Source: Saprospiraceae bacterium
Lineage (GTDB): Bacteria; Bacteroidota; Bacteroidia; Chitinophagales; Saprospiraceae
Length of the DNA stretch: 41,252 nt
Assembly (NCBI GenBank): GCA_026983735.1
Contig: JALSTN010000231.1
Location: forward strand, 1 to 41,252
Direction of reading: 5' to 3'
In this document: piece by piece, positions 16,878 through 26,250 of the stretch
Numbering within the stretch: position 1 is the first letter of the stretch
How the letters are laid out: each line of letters starts with the position of its first letter
Translations under genes and position numbers: made by a program
Notes under the pieces: model-generated
The model's database searches: none
Told to the model about the DNA's origin: nothing
The model's input: the letters and a program-made list of their open reading frames with translations, nothing else

Positions 16878-19673
16878 CTAACGGATCAATGTAATAGTTC
16901 CCTGCATACGATGGATTTGCCCTAATTGGTCTTCAATTTCTGCAGTATAAACAAAGGCACCGGGGGCCATGGGCCTAGTTTTAAATGAACCATCCCAACC
17001 TGCATCAGGATCTATTACACTTCGATTCTGAACAAAGAAAACCACATCCCCCCATCGGTCAAAAATGCGCAATTCACGAATAATTGCATCTTCATCATCC
17101 GTTAAAACTTGAAAGACATCATTGACTCCATCTCCATTGGGTGAAAAGACATTAGGGATAAAGAACTTTCCTGTAGATTTGAAAGGAACAGAGCGGGTAT
17201 AGATGCAATTGTCACTATCGGTTATCTCAACTTCTATCGTCACATTTGACCGATCCATGACAAAAGTATTTTCCATACAATTTTGACAGGAGACTATAGA
17301 GGCCGGTGTCCATTTTATTTGTTTAAGGGGCAAAGCAAGACCTTGGATATCGACTTGTAGCTTGATACTCTGTCCCCTTTTTAATTCAGTTTGATTGGTA
17401 AGAAGATCGACGGAACCCAGTCCCGGTTCTAAAAACTCTATTCCCTCGCTCCACAGGCATCCATGTGCATCTACTACCTCAACATCATAAGTCCCTGAAG
17501 AAAATAGCTGAGCATTTAACTGACTAATCGTCGTAGGAGTTCCATTTATAGAAATACTATACGGAGCCGTCCCACCTATAATAGTATTCACTTGAATCCT
17601 ACCTCCTTCCGGATCCAAACACGTAGGCTTTTGGATCTCAAGTTCACTTTCTAATACATCGGGTTGTACTATATCAATATTTTCCACAATAGAACATCCC
17701 ATTCCATCTGTAATGGTGACTTCATAGTGCCCCGCAGCCTTACCTGTAATCTTACTAGTATTCTCCCCTGTATTCCATTCGTAGGAATAATTCCCATCTC
17801 CTCCGGAAGGGAGAGCATCAATACTGGCATCTTGCTCCCCATTACAGGAAATAGGTGTGATTTCATTAAGTGTACTAACCATTTCAGGCATTACAATCAA
17901 ATTAACTTGGAAAGTGCTATCACACCCATCTACAGAATTATAGTGGAATAGGTATTTTCCGGTCGCGTCCATTGTTTTTCCATCTATAACGAGCCTATCA
18001 CCATAACAGATGGAAGTATCCATCTCTAAATAATAATTCTGAAATTTTGTAAGATTAAAATATATTACACTATCACAACCACGAACGCTATTGAGATGGA
18101 TTTCATACGAACCCGGTGTCTTAAACCATTTTCCGCCTATGGCTACACTGTCGGTAGCGCAAACAGCCGTATCAAGGGTCATAGTAGAAGGGGGAATGAT
18201 TTTTAAAGTTACATCCAACATGGAATCACAATCTTGCCCGGATACTAAATTAAACGCGTATGTTCCTTCCTTTGACAACTCTTCCTTACCAATGAGAATG
18301 CTTTCACCCTCACAAATAGAGGTATCAATTTTGGTGTGATAAACGGGATGAAATCCCAGATTAACCTCCACCAAGCTATCACACCCCAAACCATTGGTTA
18401 GTTTTAATTCATATACCCCAGGATCGGAATACCGCTGTCCATGCAAGTCAAGCGTCTCCCCTTCACAGAGCATAGTATCGACGGTCATATGTGCGATTGG
18501 AAGATGTTTAACATTGAGAATAATCGTACTGTCACATCCATACTTATTCTGAAGCTGAACCGTATATTGCCCCTCTTTATCAATCGTTTGGTTTTCCCAA
18601 TTCAAAACATCATTTTCACAGACGAGGGTATCCATCGTCCTAGTATTTTTCAAGTATTTATAATGGTACGAATCTGTAACAAGGCATTCTCCATTGATCA
18701 TCAATCGCACTCTATAATCACTCTCTGGAGAAGAGGTAATCTTGTACGTATTAGACGTAGCATTCAGAAGGGCTACTCCATCCTTATACCACTGATAGGT
18801 GACATTGGGGAAGGAGGGGGCGGTAAGGATAACTTCTTCATTGCACATATCCGCTTTTACCTCTAATTTTTTAACGTCAAATGATTTCTTTTCAGCCAAT
18901 TGCAGACCATCTAAAAAATAATAACTCTCTTGTCTGACCTTGTCACATGATGGCCCGATAGCGATAACTTCGATGTCTTGATTAACGGTAAAATCAAGCG
19001 TAACCTTTACCCATTCATCATTTCCGGCCACATAAGTATCCGCTATTTGAATCCAATTGGGCAATCCCATAGGACAATCAGAATAGAGTTGACCGGGAAT
19101 TCCAAAGGGTAAATCAGAACAGTATTTAGCTCCAAATATACTTAAATGAAAAGGACTCTTGCTCCCCCATACTTGTCCGGGCTTACCAAATCCAACATAA
19201 AATTGCAACCTATACTCCACGCCATCCAATAATGGACTATTCAGACAAGCGCCGGTATACTCTTTATAATCATCTTCATCTCGAAAAGCAACAAAACCAT
19301 TTCCCGCAGGGTATGGCTTCGGAGGAATAGAGCGAAAGACATCGCCCATATATCCACAAGTGTGAAAATAATCCGTCGTAGCATCCGATGCTTGAATCCA
19401 ATTCTTAGCACAGGAGAGCTGAGCGATATTCGTCGGACAACAATAGCGGTCCTCAAAGGAGGAATTGGGAATCAGGGAAGAAGCAAATAAAAGGGTATCA
19501 CCATTGGCATGACAAGTACAATCCGGGTCGTTGATATCTACTAGACCATCATTGTCATCATCTATCCCATTGTCACAAATTTCCACACCAGATGCCGCTT
19601 CATTCTTCGTCATTATACCTCCCCATCCAACGACAATGACTAAAAGCACTAAAACCCTCCACGATATGCTCAT
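16878..19673 (-). CDS. T9SS type B multidomain secreted protein
   Basis: A 931-residue exported protein. After the signal peptide comes a calcium-loop-like EICDNGIDDDNDGLVDINDPDC (about 31-52). A jelly-roll carbohydrate-binding-like module follows (about 70-265, NSSFEDRYCC ... YYFLDGLQL). Next come an Ig-like YQWYKDG segment, about five roughly 45-residue repeats (pattern DTxxCxGExLxxxG...GxYxxxLxxxxGCDS), and a SprB-type repeat (ISCNGEQDASIDALPSGGDGNYSYEW). The end is a canonical type B C-terminal domain: FFIPNVFSPNGDGVNDVF ... IFDRWGDVVF ... PGAFVYTAEI ... LIR. It should be exported by T9SS and act on or near the surface, probably in adhesion. It is paralogous in architecture, but not in repeat type, to the 5.5-kb giant. 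Confidence 0.9.
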   Translation of the reverse strand: MSISWRVLVLLVIVVGWGGIMTKNEAASGVEICDNGIDDDNDGLVDINDPDCTCHANGDTLLFASSLIPNSSFEDRYCCPTNIAQLSCAKNWIQASDATTDYFHTCGYMGDVFRSIPPKPYPAGNGFVAFRDEDDYKEYTGACLNSPLLDGVEYRLQFYVGFGKPGQVWGSKSPFHLSIFGAKYCSDLPFGIPGQLYSDCPMGLPNWIQIADTYVAGNDEWVKVTLDFTVNQDIEVIAIGPSCDKVRQESYYFLDGLQLAEKKSFDVKKLEVKADMCNEEVILTAPSFPNVTYQWYKDGVALLNATSNTYKITSSPESDYRVRLMINGECLVTDSYHYKYLKNTRTMDTLVCENDVLNWENQTIDKEGQYTVQLQNKYGCDSTIILNVKHLPIAHMTVDTMLCEGETLDLHGQRYSDPGVYELKLTNGLGCDSLVEVNLGFHPVYHTKIDTSICEGESILIGKEELSKEGTYAFNLVSGQDCDSMLDVTLKIIPPSTMTLDTAVCATDSVAIGGKWFKTPGSYEIHLNSVRGCDSVIYFNLTKFQNYYLEMDTSICYGDRLVIDGKTMDATGKYLFHYNSVDGCDSTFQVNLIVMPEMVSTLNEITPISCNGEQDASIDALPSGGDGNYSYEWNTGENTSKITGKAAGHYEVTITDGMGCSIVENIDIVQPDVLESELEIQKPTCLDPEGGRIQVNTIIGGTAPYSISINGTPTTISQLNAQLFSSGTYDVEVVDAHGCLWSEGIEFLEPGLGSVDLLTNQTELKRGQSIKLQVDIQGLALPLKQIKWTPASIVSCQNCMENTFVMDRSNVTIEVEITDSDNCIYTRSVPFKSTGKFFIPNVFSPNGDGVNDVFQVLTDDEDAIIRELRIFDRWGDVVFFVQNRSVIDPDAGWDGSFKTRPMAPGAFVYTAEIEDQLGQIHRMQGTITLIR

Positions 19674-19766
19674 TTCAACTTCAATTCAGTTATTAACGGA
19701 TATGCACTTAACTGCAAAAATATCTCCACAATTCTTTCCCACACGTTCTATTGTCCAAAAGATGCA

Positions 19767-19800
19767 CAAAGATACAAGGATATTATGACACCCTTGCCAA
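19767..19800 (-). promoter_or_regulatory. Promoter TTG-N23-TATCTTTG for the T9SS gene
   Basis: On the minus strand TATCTTTG (19774-19767) matches the -7 consensus, and a TTG (19800-19798) lies 23 bp upstream, at the long end of the accepted spacing. The leader would be about 85 nt. Confidence 0.45.
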
Positions 19801-19933
19801 TTAAGTACATCTTTTTCGAGCGACAAACATACGAAGATTTAATCAATAGAAACAAAATTACATGTATTTTTTTTATAAAATATAACTATCATATTTTTAA
19901 AGAGTTATGTTATAATTGAGAAAATATGTATCA

Positions 19934-19943
19934 CCATTTCATA
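19934..19943 (-). repeat. Decamer TATGAAATGG, copy 8
   Basis: Intergenic, in the divergent spacer before paaG-like. Flanks G and T. Confidence 0.85.
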
Positions 19944-20086
19944 CCGATCAGAAATTCAGTAAATTACAGCGCACAGTGCCTTTGCAAAAGAAGACCTAGT
20001 TGTTGTTCAAATCAACTAATTTTTTACCAATTGCAATTAATCGTTTTTTATGCACAATTAAATTACATGAGGTCCACAGGATGATT

Positions 20087-20094
20087 TATCTTTG
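20087..20094 (+). promoter_or_regulatory. -7 element TATCTTTG for the paaG-paaH operon
   Basis: The element matches TANNTTTG and ends 19 nt before the ATG at 20114. No TTG is visible at the expected upstream distance. Confidence 0.4.
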
Positions 20095-20113
20095 AGGCCT
20101 AAATATACCAGTT

Positions 20114-20890
20114 ATGAAATACATTCTTTTCAAAGAAGAGGAGGGCGTTGCAACCCTTACTTTTAATCGCCCCTCCAAGTACAACAGTGTCAATCAAGGG
20201 ATGGCCTTTGAAATCCAAGAACGCCTGGATTATATAGCCTCGAATAATGCCATAAGAGCTGTAGTAATCACCGGGGCCGGTAAAGCCTTTTGCGCGGGAC
20301 AAGATCTCGCTGAGGTCATTGATCCGGAAGGCCCTGAACTAAGAGATATCGTTAGCAAACACTACAATCCCATCATCCAAAAAATAACACAATTAAATCG
20401 ACCAGTTTTGGCTGCCGTCAATGGGGTAGCTGCTGGTGCCGGGGCTAATATCGCCTTAAACTGTGATATCGTCGTAGCAAAAAAATCCGCCTCTTTTATT
20501 CAAGCCTTTTCAAAAATTGGTCTAATTCCGGATAGTGGTGGAACTTATATTCTACCTCGCCTCATAGGTTACCAAAAGGCGCTAGCTGTTGCCTTGTTGG
20601 GAGATAAAATCAGTGCAGTTGAAGCAGAAAAATTGGGCATGCTCTATCGCGTATATGAAGAGGAGGACTTTGACACTTCTGTTCAATCACTTGCTGAAAG
20701 ATTAGCTCAAATGCCCACATATGGTCTTGCTCTAACTAAACAGGCCTTTCAATTGGGACAAAACCAATCCCTGGAAGATCAATTGATCATAGAGGGGCAT
20801 CTCCAAACCTTAGCAGGCAACTCCGAGGACTATAAAGAAGGGGTAAATGCATTTTTAGAAAAAAGAAAACCCATTTTTAAAGGTTTTTAA
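20114..20890 (+). CDS. paaG: Enoyl-CoA hydratase/isomerase, PaaG-like
   Basis: A 258-residue crotonase-fold enzyme. Visible features are the acyl-CoA oxyanion-hole segments GAGKAFCAGQDL (about 54-65) and NGVAAGAGANIAL (about 104-116), and the region SFIQAFSKIGLIPDSGGTYILPRL. The CAGQDL, KIGLIPDSGGT and LAGNSEDYKEGVNAFLEKR segments are characteristic of PaaG, the ring 1,2-epoxyphenylacetyl-CoA isomerase, rather than of general FadB-type hydratases. It is followed after 9 nt by a PaaH-like dehydrogenase, as in phenylacetate gene sets. No paaABCDE, paaK or paaZ is here, so a broader beta-oxidation role is also possible. Confidence 0.85.
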   Translation: MKYILFKEEEGVATLTFNRPSKYNSVNQGMAFEIQERLDYIASNNAIRAVVITGAGKAFCAGQDLAEVIDPEGPELRDIVSKHYNPIIQKITQLNRPVLAAVNGVAAGAGANIALNCDIVVAKKSASFIQAFSKIGLIPDSGGTYILPRLIGYQKALAVALLGDKISAVEAEKLGMLYRVYEEEDFDTSVQSLAERLAQMPTYGLALTKQAFQLGQNQSLEDQLIIEGHLQTLAGNSEDYKEGVNAFLEKRKPIFKGF

Positions 20891-20899
20891 AATCAATCT

Positions 20900-22078
20900 A
20901 TGAAATCATCACATATAGGAATAGCGGGGTCCGGAGCAATGGGCTCAGGCATCGCCCAAGTAGCTGCGACTGCCGGACACCCTGTTTTAGTCTACGACAT
21001 TTCACAGGATGCTCTTGATCGAGCTCAAAGTCACCTTAAGAAAATACTCCAACGACTCGTGGAGAAAGGACGCCTTACCGATAGTCAATCTGCTGAAATA
21101 TCCAATAGAATAACCTACACAAAGAACTTACACGACTTAAAGGATACGACATTAGTCATTGAAGCTATTATTGAACGCCTGGATATTAAATCTGAGTTGT
21201 TTATCCAACTGGAAGAAATCGTCTCTAAAGATACGGTATTGGCTACCAACACATCATCTTTGTCCATCACGTCCATCGCTGCAGCTTGTCAGCACCCCGA
21301 AAGAATAATCGGTTTGCATTTTTTTAATCCTGCCCCTTTGATGAAACTGGTAGAAGTTATTCCTTCCCTACAAACCGACCGATCCTTACCCTCTAAGATG
21401 ACTCAACTTATGCAACTCTGGGGAAAATACCCGGTTGTCGTTAAGGATACACCGGGTTTTATTGTAAACAGGATAGCGCGGCCTTACTATGGAGAAGCGC
21501 TTAAGATATATGAAGAAGGCCTGGCGGATATCCCAACGATAGACGCAGCCATGACGGAAATCGGCAACTTTAGAATGGGGCCTTTTACTTTAATGGATTA
21601 TATCGGAAATGATGTAAATTACACGGTGGCATATACAGTATTTCAAGCTTTTTATGGTGACCCGAGGTATCGCCCCTCGATTCTTCATAAACGGATGAAA
21701 GAAGCAGGATACCTAGGAAGAAAATCAGGAAAAGGATTTTATGACTATGACACAAATAAAAACCTAATCCCCATTGCGTCTATCGGCAATACAATGCTGA
21801 CTAAAGAAGAAATAGCCCATAGGATCATTTGCATGCTCATCAATGAAGCAGCCGACGCATTGTATATGGGAGTGGCTTCCAAAGAAGATATTGATATAGC
21901 AATGACAAAGGGAGTGAATTACCCCACAGGCCTTCTTGCCTGGGCCGATGAAATCGGAATCAAAGAGTGCGTCAAAACGATGGATGACCTGTTTGGATGG
22001 TATCGCGATATGCGGTATCGCTGCTCTCCGCTTTTGAGAAAGATGGCTCTGCAGAACCAAAATTTCTATCCCTCATAG
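20900..22078 (+). CDS. paaH: 3-hydroxyacyl-CoA dehydrogenase, PaaH-like
   Basis: A 392-residue NAD-dependent dehydrogenase. The N-terminal Rossmann motif is [17 protein letters not shown] (about 6-22). The catalytic block [33 protein letters not shown] holds the conserved Ser/His pair. The first C-terminal helical domain has [19 protein letters not shown], and a second, shorter one ends the protein. It oxidises 3-hydroxyacyl-CoA to 3-oxoacyl-CoA. It is shorter than E. coli PaaH (475 residues). It is translationally close to paaG (9 nt) and its stop codon almost abuts the convergent YwaF-like gene, with no room for a terminator between them. Confidence 0.88.
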   Translation: MKSSHIGIAGSGAMGSGIAQVAATAGHPVLVYDISQDALDRAQSHLKKILQRLVEKGRLTDSQSAEISNRITYTKNLHDLKDTTLVIEAIIERLDIKSELFIQLEEIVSKDTVLATNTSSLSITSIAAACQHPERIIGLHFFNPAPLMKLVEVIPSLQTDRSLPSKMTQLMQLWGKYPVVVKDTPGFIVNRIARPYYGEALKIYEEGLADIPTIDAAMTEIGNFRMGPFTLMDYIGNDVNYTVAYTVFQAFYGDPRYRPSILHKRMKEAGYLGRKSGKGFYDYDTNKNLIPIASIGNTMLTKEEIAHRIICMLINEAADALYMGVASKEDIDIAMTKGVNYPTGLLAWADEIGIKECVKTMDDLFGWYRDMRYRCSPLLRKMALQNQNFYPS

Positions 22079-22079
22079 A

Positions 22080-22793
22080 CTACTGGGATTGTTTCTGCTT
22101 TCTTTTCTTTTGGAGGTATCGGAATAAAAGGTACAACAAATAAATGTGTATTAATCCAAACACTTGAAACCCGATCAGATAATAAGGCCAAGGCCCCATC
22201 ACCAAAGGATTATTCGCCAAGGGCTTCTGACATAAATAAATGTAATTACTTCCTATGAAATAGTTGACAATTCCAACAAAAATCAAAAAAGCATTTCCTA
22301 CCAAATACCCGTACAACCAGCTTCTCTTCCGTATATCTCTCTTTTCTACAAAAAAGAAATACAACGCCATAACTATAATAACTGCATGCCCCAAATAATA
22401 CTCCACCAACAGCCAAATCGTACCGTCTCCATGGGTGAGCTCCGGAGTTAGAAAACTCTGAAATGCGCCCGCCATTCCTAAGAGTAAAAGAAACTCGTAG
22501 AGCACCTGATTAAATCGAAACAACAAGATAATCGTCACTATTCTGGAAAAGGAGCACATTTGTAAAGGCAGTGAAGTCTTGATATCCCACATGCCGGTTT
22601 GATGGAGATAATACTGCATATAAATTTCTCTAAGTATAAGTAGAGTACCAATAACCCATTTGAGCTTTTGCCCCCCATCCTTGCTTTTCTTTCCCAGATA
22701 AAAAACAAAAATCAGAGCGAATAGGAGGGATAGCATCCCCTCCCACCAGAGGGCACTAAATATTTCTACCGTTGCGTGATGATCCATGAGCAA
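22080..22793 (-). CDS. TMEM164/YwaF-like integral membrane protein (TIGR02206)
   Basis: A 237-residue polytopic membrane protein with about seven hydrophobic helices. The family hallmarks are SLPLQMCSFS at about residues 94-103 and the NYIYLCQKPLANNPLVMGPWPYY loop near 188-210. Bacterial members are known as TIGR02206 or YwaF and are related to eukaryotic TMEM164, described as an acyltransferase acting on ether phospholipids with a conserved cysteine. A lipid-remodelling role here is inference from that family only. It converges with paaH-like and lies downstream of miaE on the same strand. Confidence 0.82.
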   Translation of the reverse strand: MLMDHHATVEIFSALWWEGMLSLLFALIFVFYLGKKSKDGGQKLKWVIGTLLILREIYMQYYLHQTGMWDIKTSLPLQMCSFSRIVTIILLFRFNQVLYEFLLLLGMAGAFQSFLTPELTHGDGTIWLLVEYYLGHAVIIVMALYFFFVEKRDIRKRSWLYGYLVGNAFLIFVGIVNYFIGSNYIYLCQKPLANNPLVMGPWPYYLIGFQVFGLIHIYLLYLLFRYLQKKRKQKQSQ

Positions 22794-22863
22794 AGCGTTT
22801 TACAGTATCGAAAATAAAGTTATGTTGTGCGAAAAGTTGGCTTCGCATTTGTTTCAATAACAA

Positions 22864-23475
22864 TCAGTGTAATTTGGGATGAAAGGGAGTATTCAGCAAT
22901 ACTTCCCGCTCTCTTTCTATCCACCAGTGGAGACGCTCCCGTACGTCTTCATCCTTAAAATATTTTCTAGCCATTTCTATGAACAGTGTGCCATGGGTTG
23001 ACTCAGCTCGCCATAACTTATCATAATACGTCTTCATAACCTCATCACTGAGATGCTCTGAGAGCGTTTTAAATCGCTCTACGCCTCGCACCTCTACTAC
23101 CCCACTGACAATTAATCGATCCAAAAAACGCTCATCTCTACCATGTCTACACAGACCATGCAATGCTTGCATATAAACATCTTTTTCTATCTTATGAGGA
23201 AGTCGTAGTCCTCTCTTTTCAAGGAGATCATAGACTTTTTGGAAATGCTCAAGCTCTTCTATGGCTGTCTCAATAAGCTCCGGTATAATCTCTGTTCGAT
23301 CCGGATACTTAGCCACAAAACTCATCAACATACTAGAAGCTTTGCGCTCACAATTCGCATGATCGATAAGAAAAGCATCAAAATCTGCCAAAACTGCATC
23401 AACCCATGCCTTAGAAGATGGCTCTAGATCTTCTATACTAATCCACAACTCTGTTAATACACTGGACTTACACAT
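22864..23475 (-). CDS. miaE: tRNA 2-methylthio-N6-isopentenyladenosine hydroxylase MiaE
   Basis: A 203-residue diiron ferritin-like monooxygenase that hydroxylates the isopentenyl group of ms2i6A37 in tRNA. The iron ligands are visible in the expected order: DHANCERKAS (Glu), AIEELEHF (Glu and His), VVEVRGVERF (Glu), LWRAESTHG (Glu and His). The length and the LHGLCRHGRDERFLDRLIV segment match the family. It overlaps the stop of a 43-codon upstream ORF by 8 nt, suggesting translational coupling. It is separate from any tRNA modification partner (miaA/miaB are not here). Confidence 0.92.
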   Translation of the reverse strand: MCKSSVLTELWISIEDLEPSSKAWVDAVLADFDAFLIDHANCERKASSMLMSFVAKYPDRTEIIPELIETAIEELEHFQKVYDLLEKRGLRLPHKIEKDVYMQALHGLCRHGRDERFLDRLIVSGVVEVRGVERFKTLSEHLSDEVMKTYYDKLWRAESTHGTLFIEMARKYFKDEDVRERLHWWIEREREVLLNTPFHPKLH

Positions 23476-23599
23476 TACGCATAAACATAATATAAATAAT
23501 TAACAGTACAATGACTGTCACGACAATTAGAATACGAAAGAATTTTCGCTCTTGTTGTCTAAGCGCCCTTTCCTTTTGGATTTTTTTCTTTCTCTTCAT
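23468..23599 (-). CDS. Small basic single-pass membrane protein (43 aa)
   Basis: Not in the ORF track. The ATG at 23599 opens a 43-codon frame with an N-terminus rich in Lys, Arg and Gln (MKRKKKIQKERALRQQERK). A single hydrophobic helix (RILIVVTVIVLLIIYIMF) follows, ending RNV. By the positive-inside rule the basic head stays in the cytoplasm. Its stop overlaps the first codons of miaE by 8 nt, so they share a transcript. There is no recognised family. The structure is compositionally coherent and not expected of random noncoding DNA, but evidence of expression is lacking. Confidence 0.6.
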   Translation of the reverse strand: MKRKKKIQKERALRQQERKFFRILIVVTVIVLLIIYIMFMRNV

Positions 23600-23710
23600 T
23601 GCTTGGTAATATTTTGCCAACAATTTTTATAAAAAAGTAATGATTGGATCAGCCATAAAGTTAGAAAAAAATATCATATAGAGGCGCTCTTAATTGAAAA
23701 AATACAATTT

Positions 23711-25027
23711 TTACCGATGGTTATAGTAAAAATCTACAATGCCGGGATCTGTAATAATATCTCTGGGCTGCATCTTATGCTTTAGAAAAACTCCTTGCAG
23801 AGTAGTACACCTACTTAGTGCAACATAGGTTTGGCCTGATTCAAAAGCTCCTTTCCCCAAGTCGATAAAAACACTTTCAAAAGTCTTTCCTTGACTCTTA
23901 TGAATCGTGAGTGCCCAAGCGAGTTTAAGGGGCAATTGGGTAAAAACGCCTATGGTTTTCATATCTATTTTGGTCCCATCTTCTGAAAGCACATACTTGA
24001 TGAGTTCCCATTCTTCTCCTATAACTTTGATTTGCTTTTCCCCTGCCCCTTCATGAATTGTTACCACCACAGAGTTTTCCTTTAACTCGCTTATTTTTCC
24101 AATGGTACCATTGACATAATTCCCTTCTGAATCATTTCTGATAAACATAACTTGCGCTCCTAATTTCAACCGCAAAAAAACCTCTGTTGGAGTTCTTCGC
24201 TCGGGAAAGTCACCCTTAATTTTCGCTTCATATTGTCTTAACGGGCCTTCCAAAGTATCCAATTTCTTTTGGTTAATACTATCCGCTATCCGATTAGTCG
24301 TACACAGATATATAAAAGGAATCTCTGGAGGAGGTACTCTTCCTGCACGTTCATTTAGGACTTCCAAAATATCCCAATCCACTTCTCCTGTCCGCACGGC
24401 ATCCAAAATTCGAATAAAATGACGATCCCTTTGCCGATATACCGTGTTGAGCTCAATCATTTCAAACCCTGCCCCCAACGCATCAAATACTTGTGCGGAA
24501 AAAAACCATGGAGAGGTGTAATGCATCGCTAAGAACTGTCGTTCTTCAGGGGAACTGACTACCGGAGGGAGTTGAAAAAGGTCCCCAAAGAAAATCATTT
24601 GCACCCCTCCGAAAGGCATGCCATTTCCTCTATTGACCCTTAAAAACAGATCTATAGCGTCCAATAAATCTGCCCGAACCATTGATACCTCGTCGATGAT
24701 GATCGCATCAAGAGAGGTAAATAGTTTTCGATTTCTACGTTTCTTTATATGTTTATTAATGTGCAGGTGTGCTGGAAATCCAAAAAAGGAATGTATGGTT
24801 TGCCCTTTCACATTAACAGCAGCTATTCCTGTAGGCGCTAAGACTACTACACGTTTTTTAGTGGTCCTCCGAAATAGTTTTAGGAGTGTAGACTTCCCTG
24901 TTCCTGCCCTGCCTGTAACAAAAAAATGACGGGACGTGTGCTCCATCTGCTCAAGTGCATACTTAAAGTCCCGATCCAACACCATCGGCCCAGAACGAAA
25001 CGGATGATTATTTTTTTCTCGTGACAT
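23711..25027 (-). CDS. Pif1-like ATP-dependent DNA helicase
   Basis: A superfamily 1B helicase, 438 residues from the ATG at 25027 (MSREKNN); the longer track start adds residues without homologous character, and a start at MVLDRDF is also possible. Motifs are in order: Walker A VTGRAGTGKSTLL, TIHSFFG (Ia), Walker B IIIDEVSMV (II), FGDLFQLPPV (III), a YRQ (IV-like) and the C-terminal LTIHKSQGKTF ... YVALSRCTTL (V/VI). Such proteins unwind forked DNA or G-quadruplexes. It overlaps the 3' end of the endonuclease-fold gene by 20 nt, so they form one operon. Confidence 0.9.
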   Translation of the reverse strand: MSREKNNHPFRSGPMVLDRDFKYALEQMEHTSRHFFVTGRAGTGKSTLLKLFRRTTKKRVVVLAPTGIAAVNVKGQTIHSFFGFPAHLHINKHIKKRRNRKLFTSLDAIIIDEVSMVRADLLDAIDLFLRVNRGNGMPFGGVQMIFFGDLFQLPPVVSSPEERQFLAMHYTSPWFFSAQVFDALGAGFEMIELNTVYRQRDRHFIRILDAVRTGEVDWDILEVLNERAGRVPPPEIPFIYLCTTNRIADSINQKKLDTLEGPLRQYEAKIKGDFPERRTPTEVFLRLKLGAQVMFIRNDSEGNYVNGTIGKISELKENSVVVTIHEGAGEKQIKVIGEEWELIKYVLSEDGTKIDMKTIGVFTQLPLKLAWALTIHKSQGKTFESVFIDLGKGAFESGQTYVALSRCTTLQGVFLKHKMQPRDIITDPGIVDFYYNHR

Positions 25028-26066
25028 AGAGATATACCGGAAAGTGATCACTATACCCACCCTGCCACGCATCTCCTACAAAACTGCGTTTGGGGTATCC
25101 TTTGTACTTACCCATTGGGTTAATCATAAAACGATGGTTGTAAATCTTCGTCTTGACGTATTTCCAGCCTTGATCAGCCACCAACAATGGATAAGACACA
25201 ATGGCTTGGTCAAACAAACTCCAGGCATCTCGATAGGCTGTAGTCCCAATTCCAGATTTGTAATATCCGTATGTTGTGTTAAATAGACCTGTATCCTTAG
25301 CCCCCGTTTTATCCGGAGAAGCTTTGAGAAACTGAAGAATACTCTCATTGTTGGGGTTGTCATTAAAATCACCCAATACGATAATCTTCGCATGCGGATT
25401 TTTAGTGTATATCTTATCTATAATGCGCCGGGCAACAGCGGCAGCAGAATCCCTCTTAGATCGGGAGACCTCTTCCCCCCCACTCCTGGATGGCCAGTGG
25501 TTAATCAAAAAATGCATGGGCTCCCCTAACAATTTACCCTCTACATGCAATACATCCCTCGTATAATCCCTACTGCCATCATGGCGAAACAAGGTTACGG
25601 ATTTAGTCTCCACATTGGTAGGAACAAAATACTTTGGTTGATACAGTAGGGCCACATCGATCCCTCGTTCATCCGGCGAATTGCGATGTATAATCTGGTA
25701 ATCCCTTTTATCCACCCGCTCCTGTTTAACCAAATCCTTTAGCACTCCTATATTCTCGACTTCACTTACACCTAAAACCGCTACTCCATCTGGAGTGATT
25801 TCCGTCCCTATCCCTGAAATCACCTCCGCTAATCTAGTCAACTTTTCATAATAAATTCTCGTACCATAATGACGCTTGCCTGAAGGAGTAAATTCCGTAT
25901 CCCAGACGCCTTTATTGTCAATGGTATCAAAAAGATTCTCTAAATTCCAGAATCCAATACAAGCCACTTCCCTACCCTGTCGGGCATCAGAAGCCGCAGT
26001 CATCCTCTTACTGCCCGTACATGCAGCTAAGACAATCAGCCCCAAAACAAAAAATCCCACCCTCAT
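25008..26066 (-). CDS. Endonuclease/exonuclease/phosphatase-fold lipoprotein
   Basis: A 352-residue protein. The lipobox LIVLAACTGS (Cys at about residue 16) predicts lipid anchoring. The EEP fold follows, with GFWNLENLFD (Asn/Glu metal site), LGVSEVEN, LINHWPSRSGG, LGDFNDNPNN and the terminal GGYSDHFPVYLYV (catalytic Asp/His). EEP enzymes cleave phosphodiesters in DNA, RNA or lipids; an extracytoplasmic member could scavenge nucleotides or phosphate. Bacteroidota often carry one such 350-residue protein. It overlaps the downstream helicase gene, an odd pairing of a secreted with a cytoplasmic product. Confidence 0.87.
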   Translation of the reverse strand: MRVGFFVLGLIVLAACTGSKRMTAASDARQGREVACIGFWNLENLFDTIDNKGVWDTEFTPSGKRHYGTRIYYEKLTRLAEVISGIGTEITPDGVAVLGVSEVENIGVLKDLVKQERVDKRDYQIIHRNSPDERGIDVALLYQPKYFVPTNVETKSVTLFRHDGSRDYTRDVLHVEGKLLGEPMHFLINHWPSRSGGEEVSRSKRDSAAAVARRIIDKIYTKNPHAKIIVLGDFNDNPNNESILQFLKASPDKTGAKDTGLFNTTYGYYKSGIGTTAYRDAWSLFDQAIVSYPLLVADQGWKYVKTKIYNHRFMINPMGKYKGYPKRSFVGDAWQGGYSDHFPVYLYVTRKK

Positions 26067-26250
26067 TTGAACTATATATTATTACTGAACAATACCTACA
26101 TGGATGAGCAGCAGACACAACTCAACCCAAAACGCTAAATACACATGATTATGGAACATGAACTGAAGTCATACGACATCTCCTCCACTTTTTCCATGAT
26201 TCAATGGACGAAGGTAGAAAATTCTTCTGTCACTTCTACTATCTTAAACA

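Larger units (their letters stand above)
19674..20113. other. 440-bp divergent intergenic region
   Basis: It lies between the T9SS gene (minus) and paaG-like (plus). It carries a likely promoter on each side (19767-19800 minus, 20087-20094 plus), one decamer copy in minus orientation, and otherwise AT-rich sequence. No gene or clear hairpin is seen. Confidence 0.55.

Noticed and set aside
5401-19943. The decamer as a tiny start-stop peptide (ATG AAA TGG TGA/TAG, Met-Lys-Trp)
   Set aside because: Only four of 13 copies continue into a stop, and several copies lie inside genes in other frames, so a translated tripeptide does not explain the pattern.
20114-22078. A complete phenylacetate degradation cluster
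   Set aside because: Only the PaaG-like and PaaH-like genes are present; no monooxygenase, ligase or ring-opening gene lies nearby.
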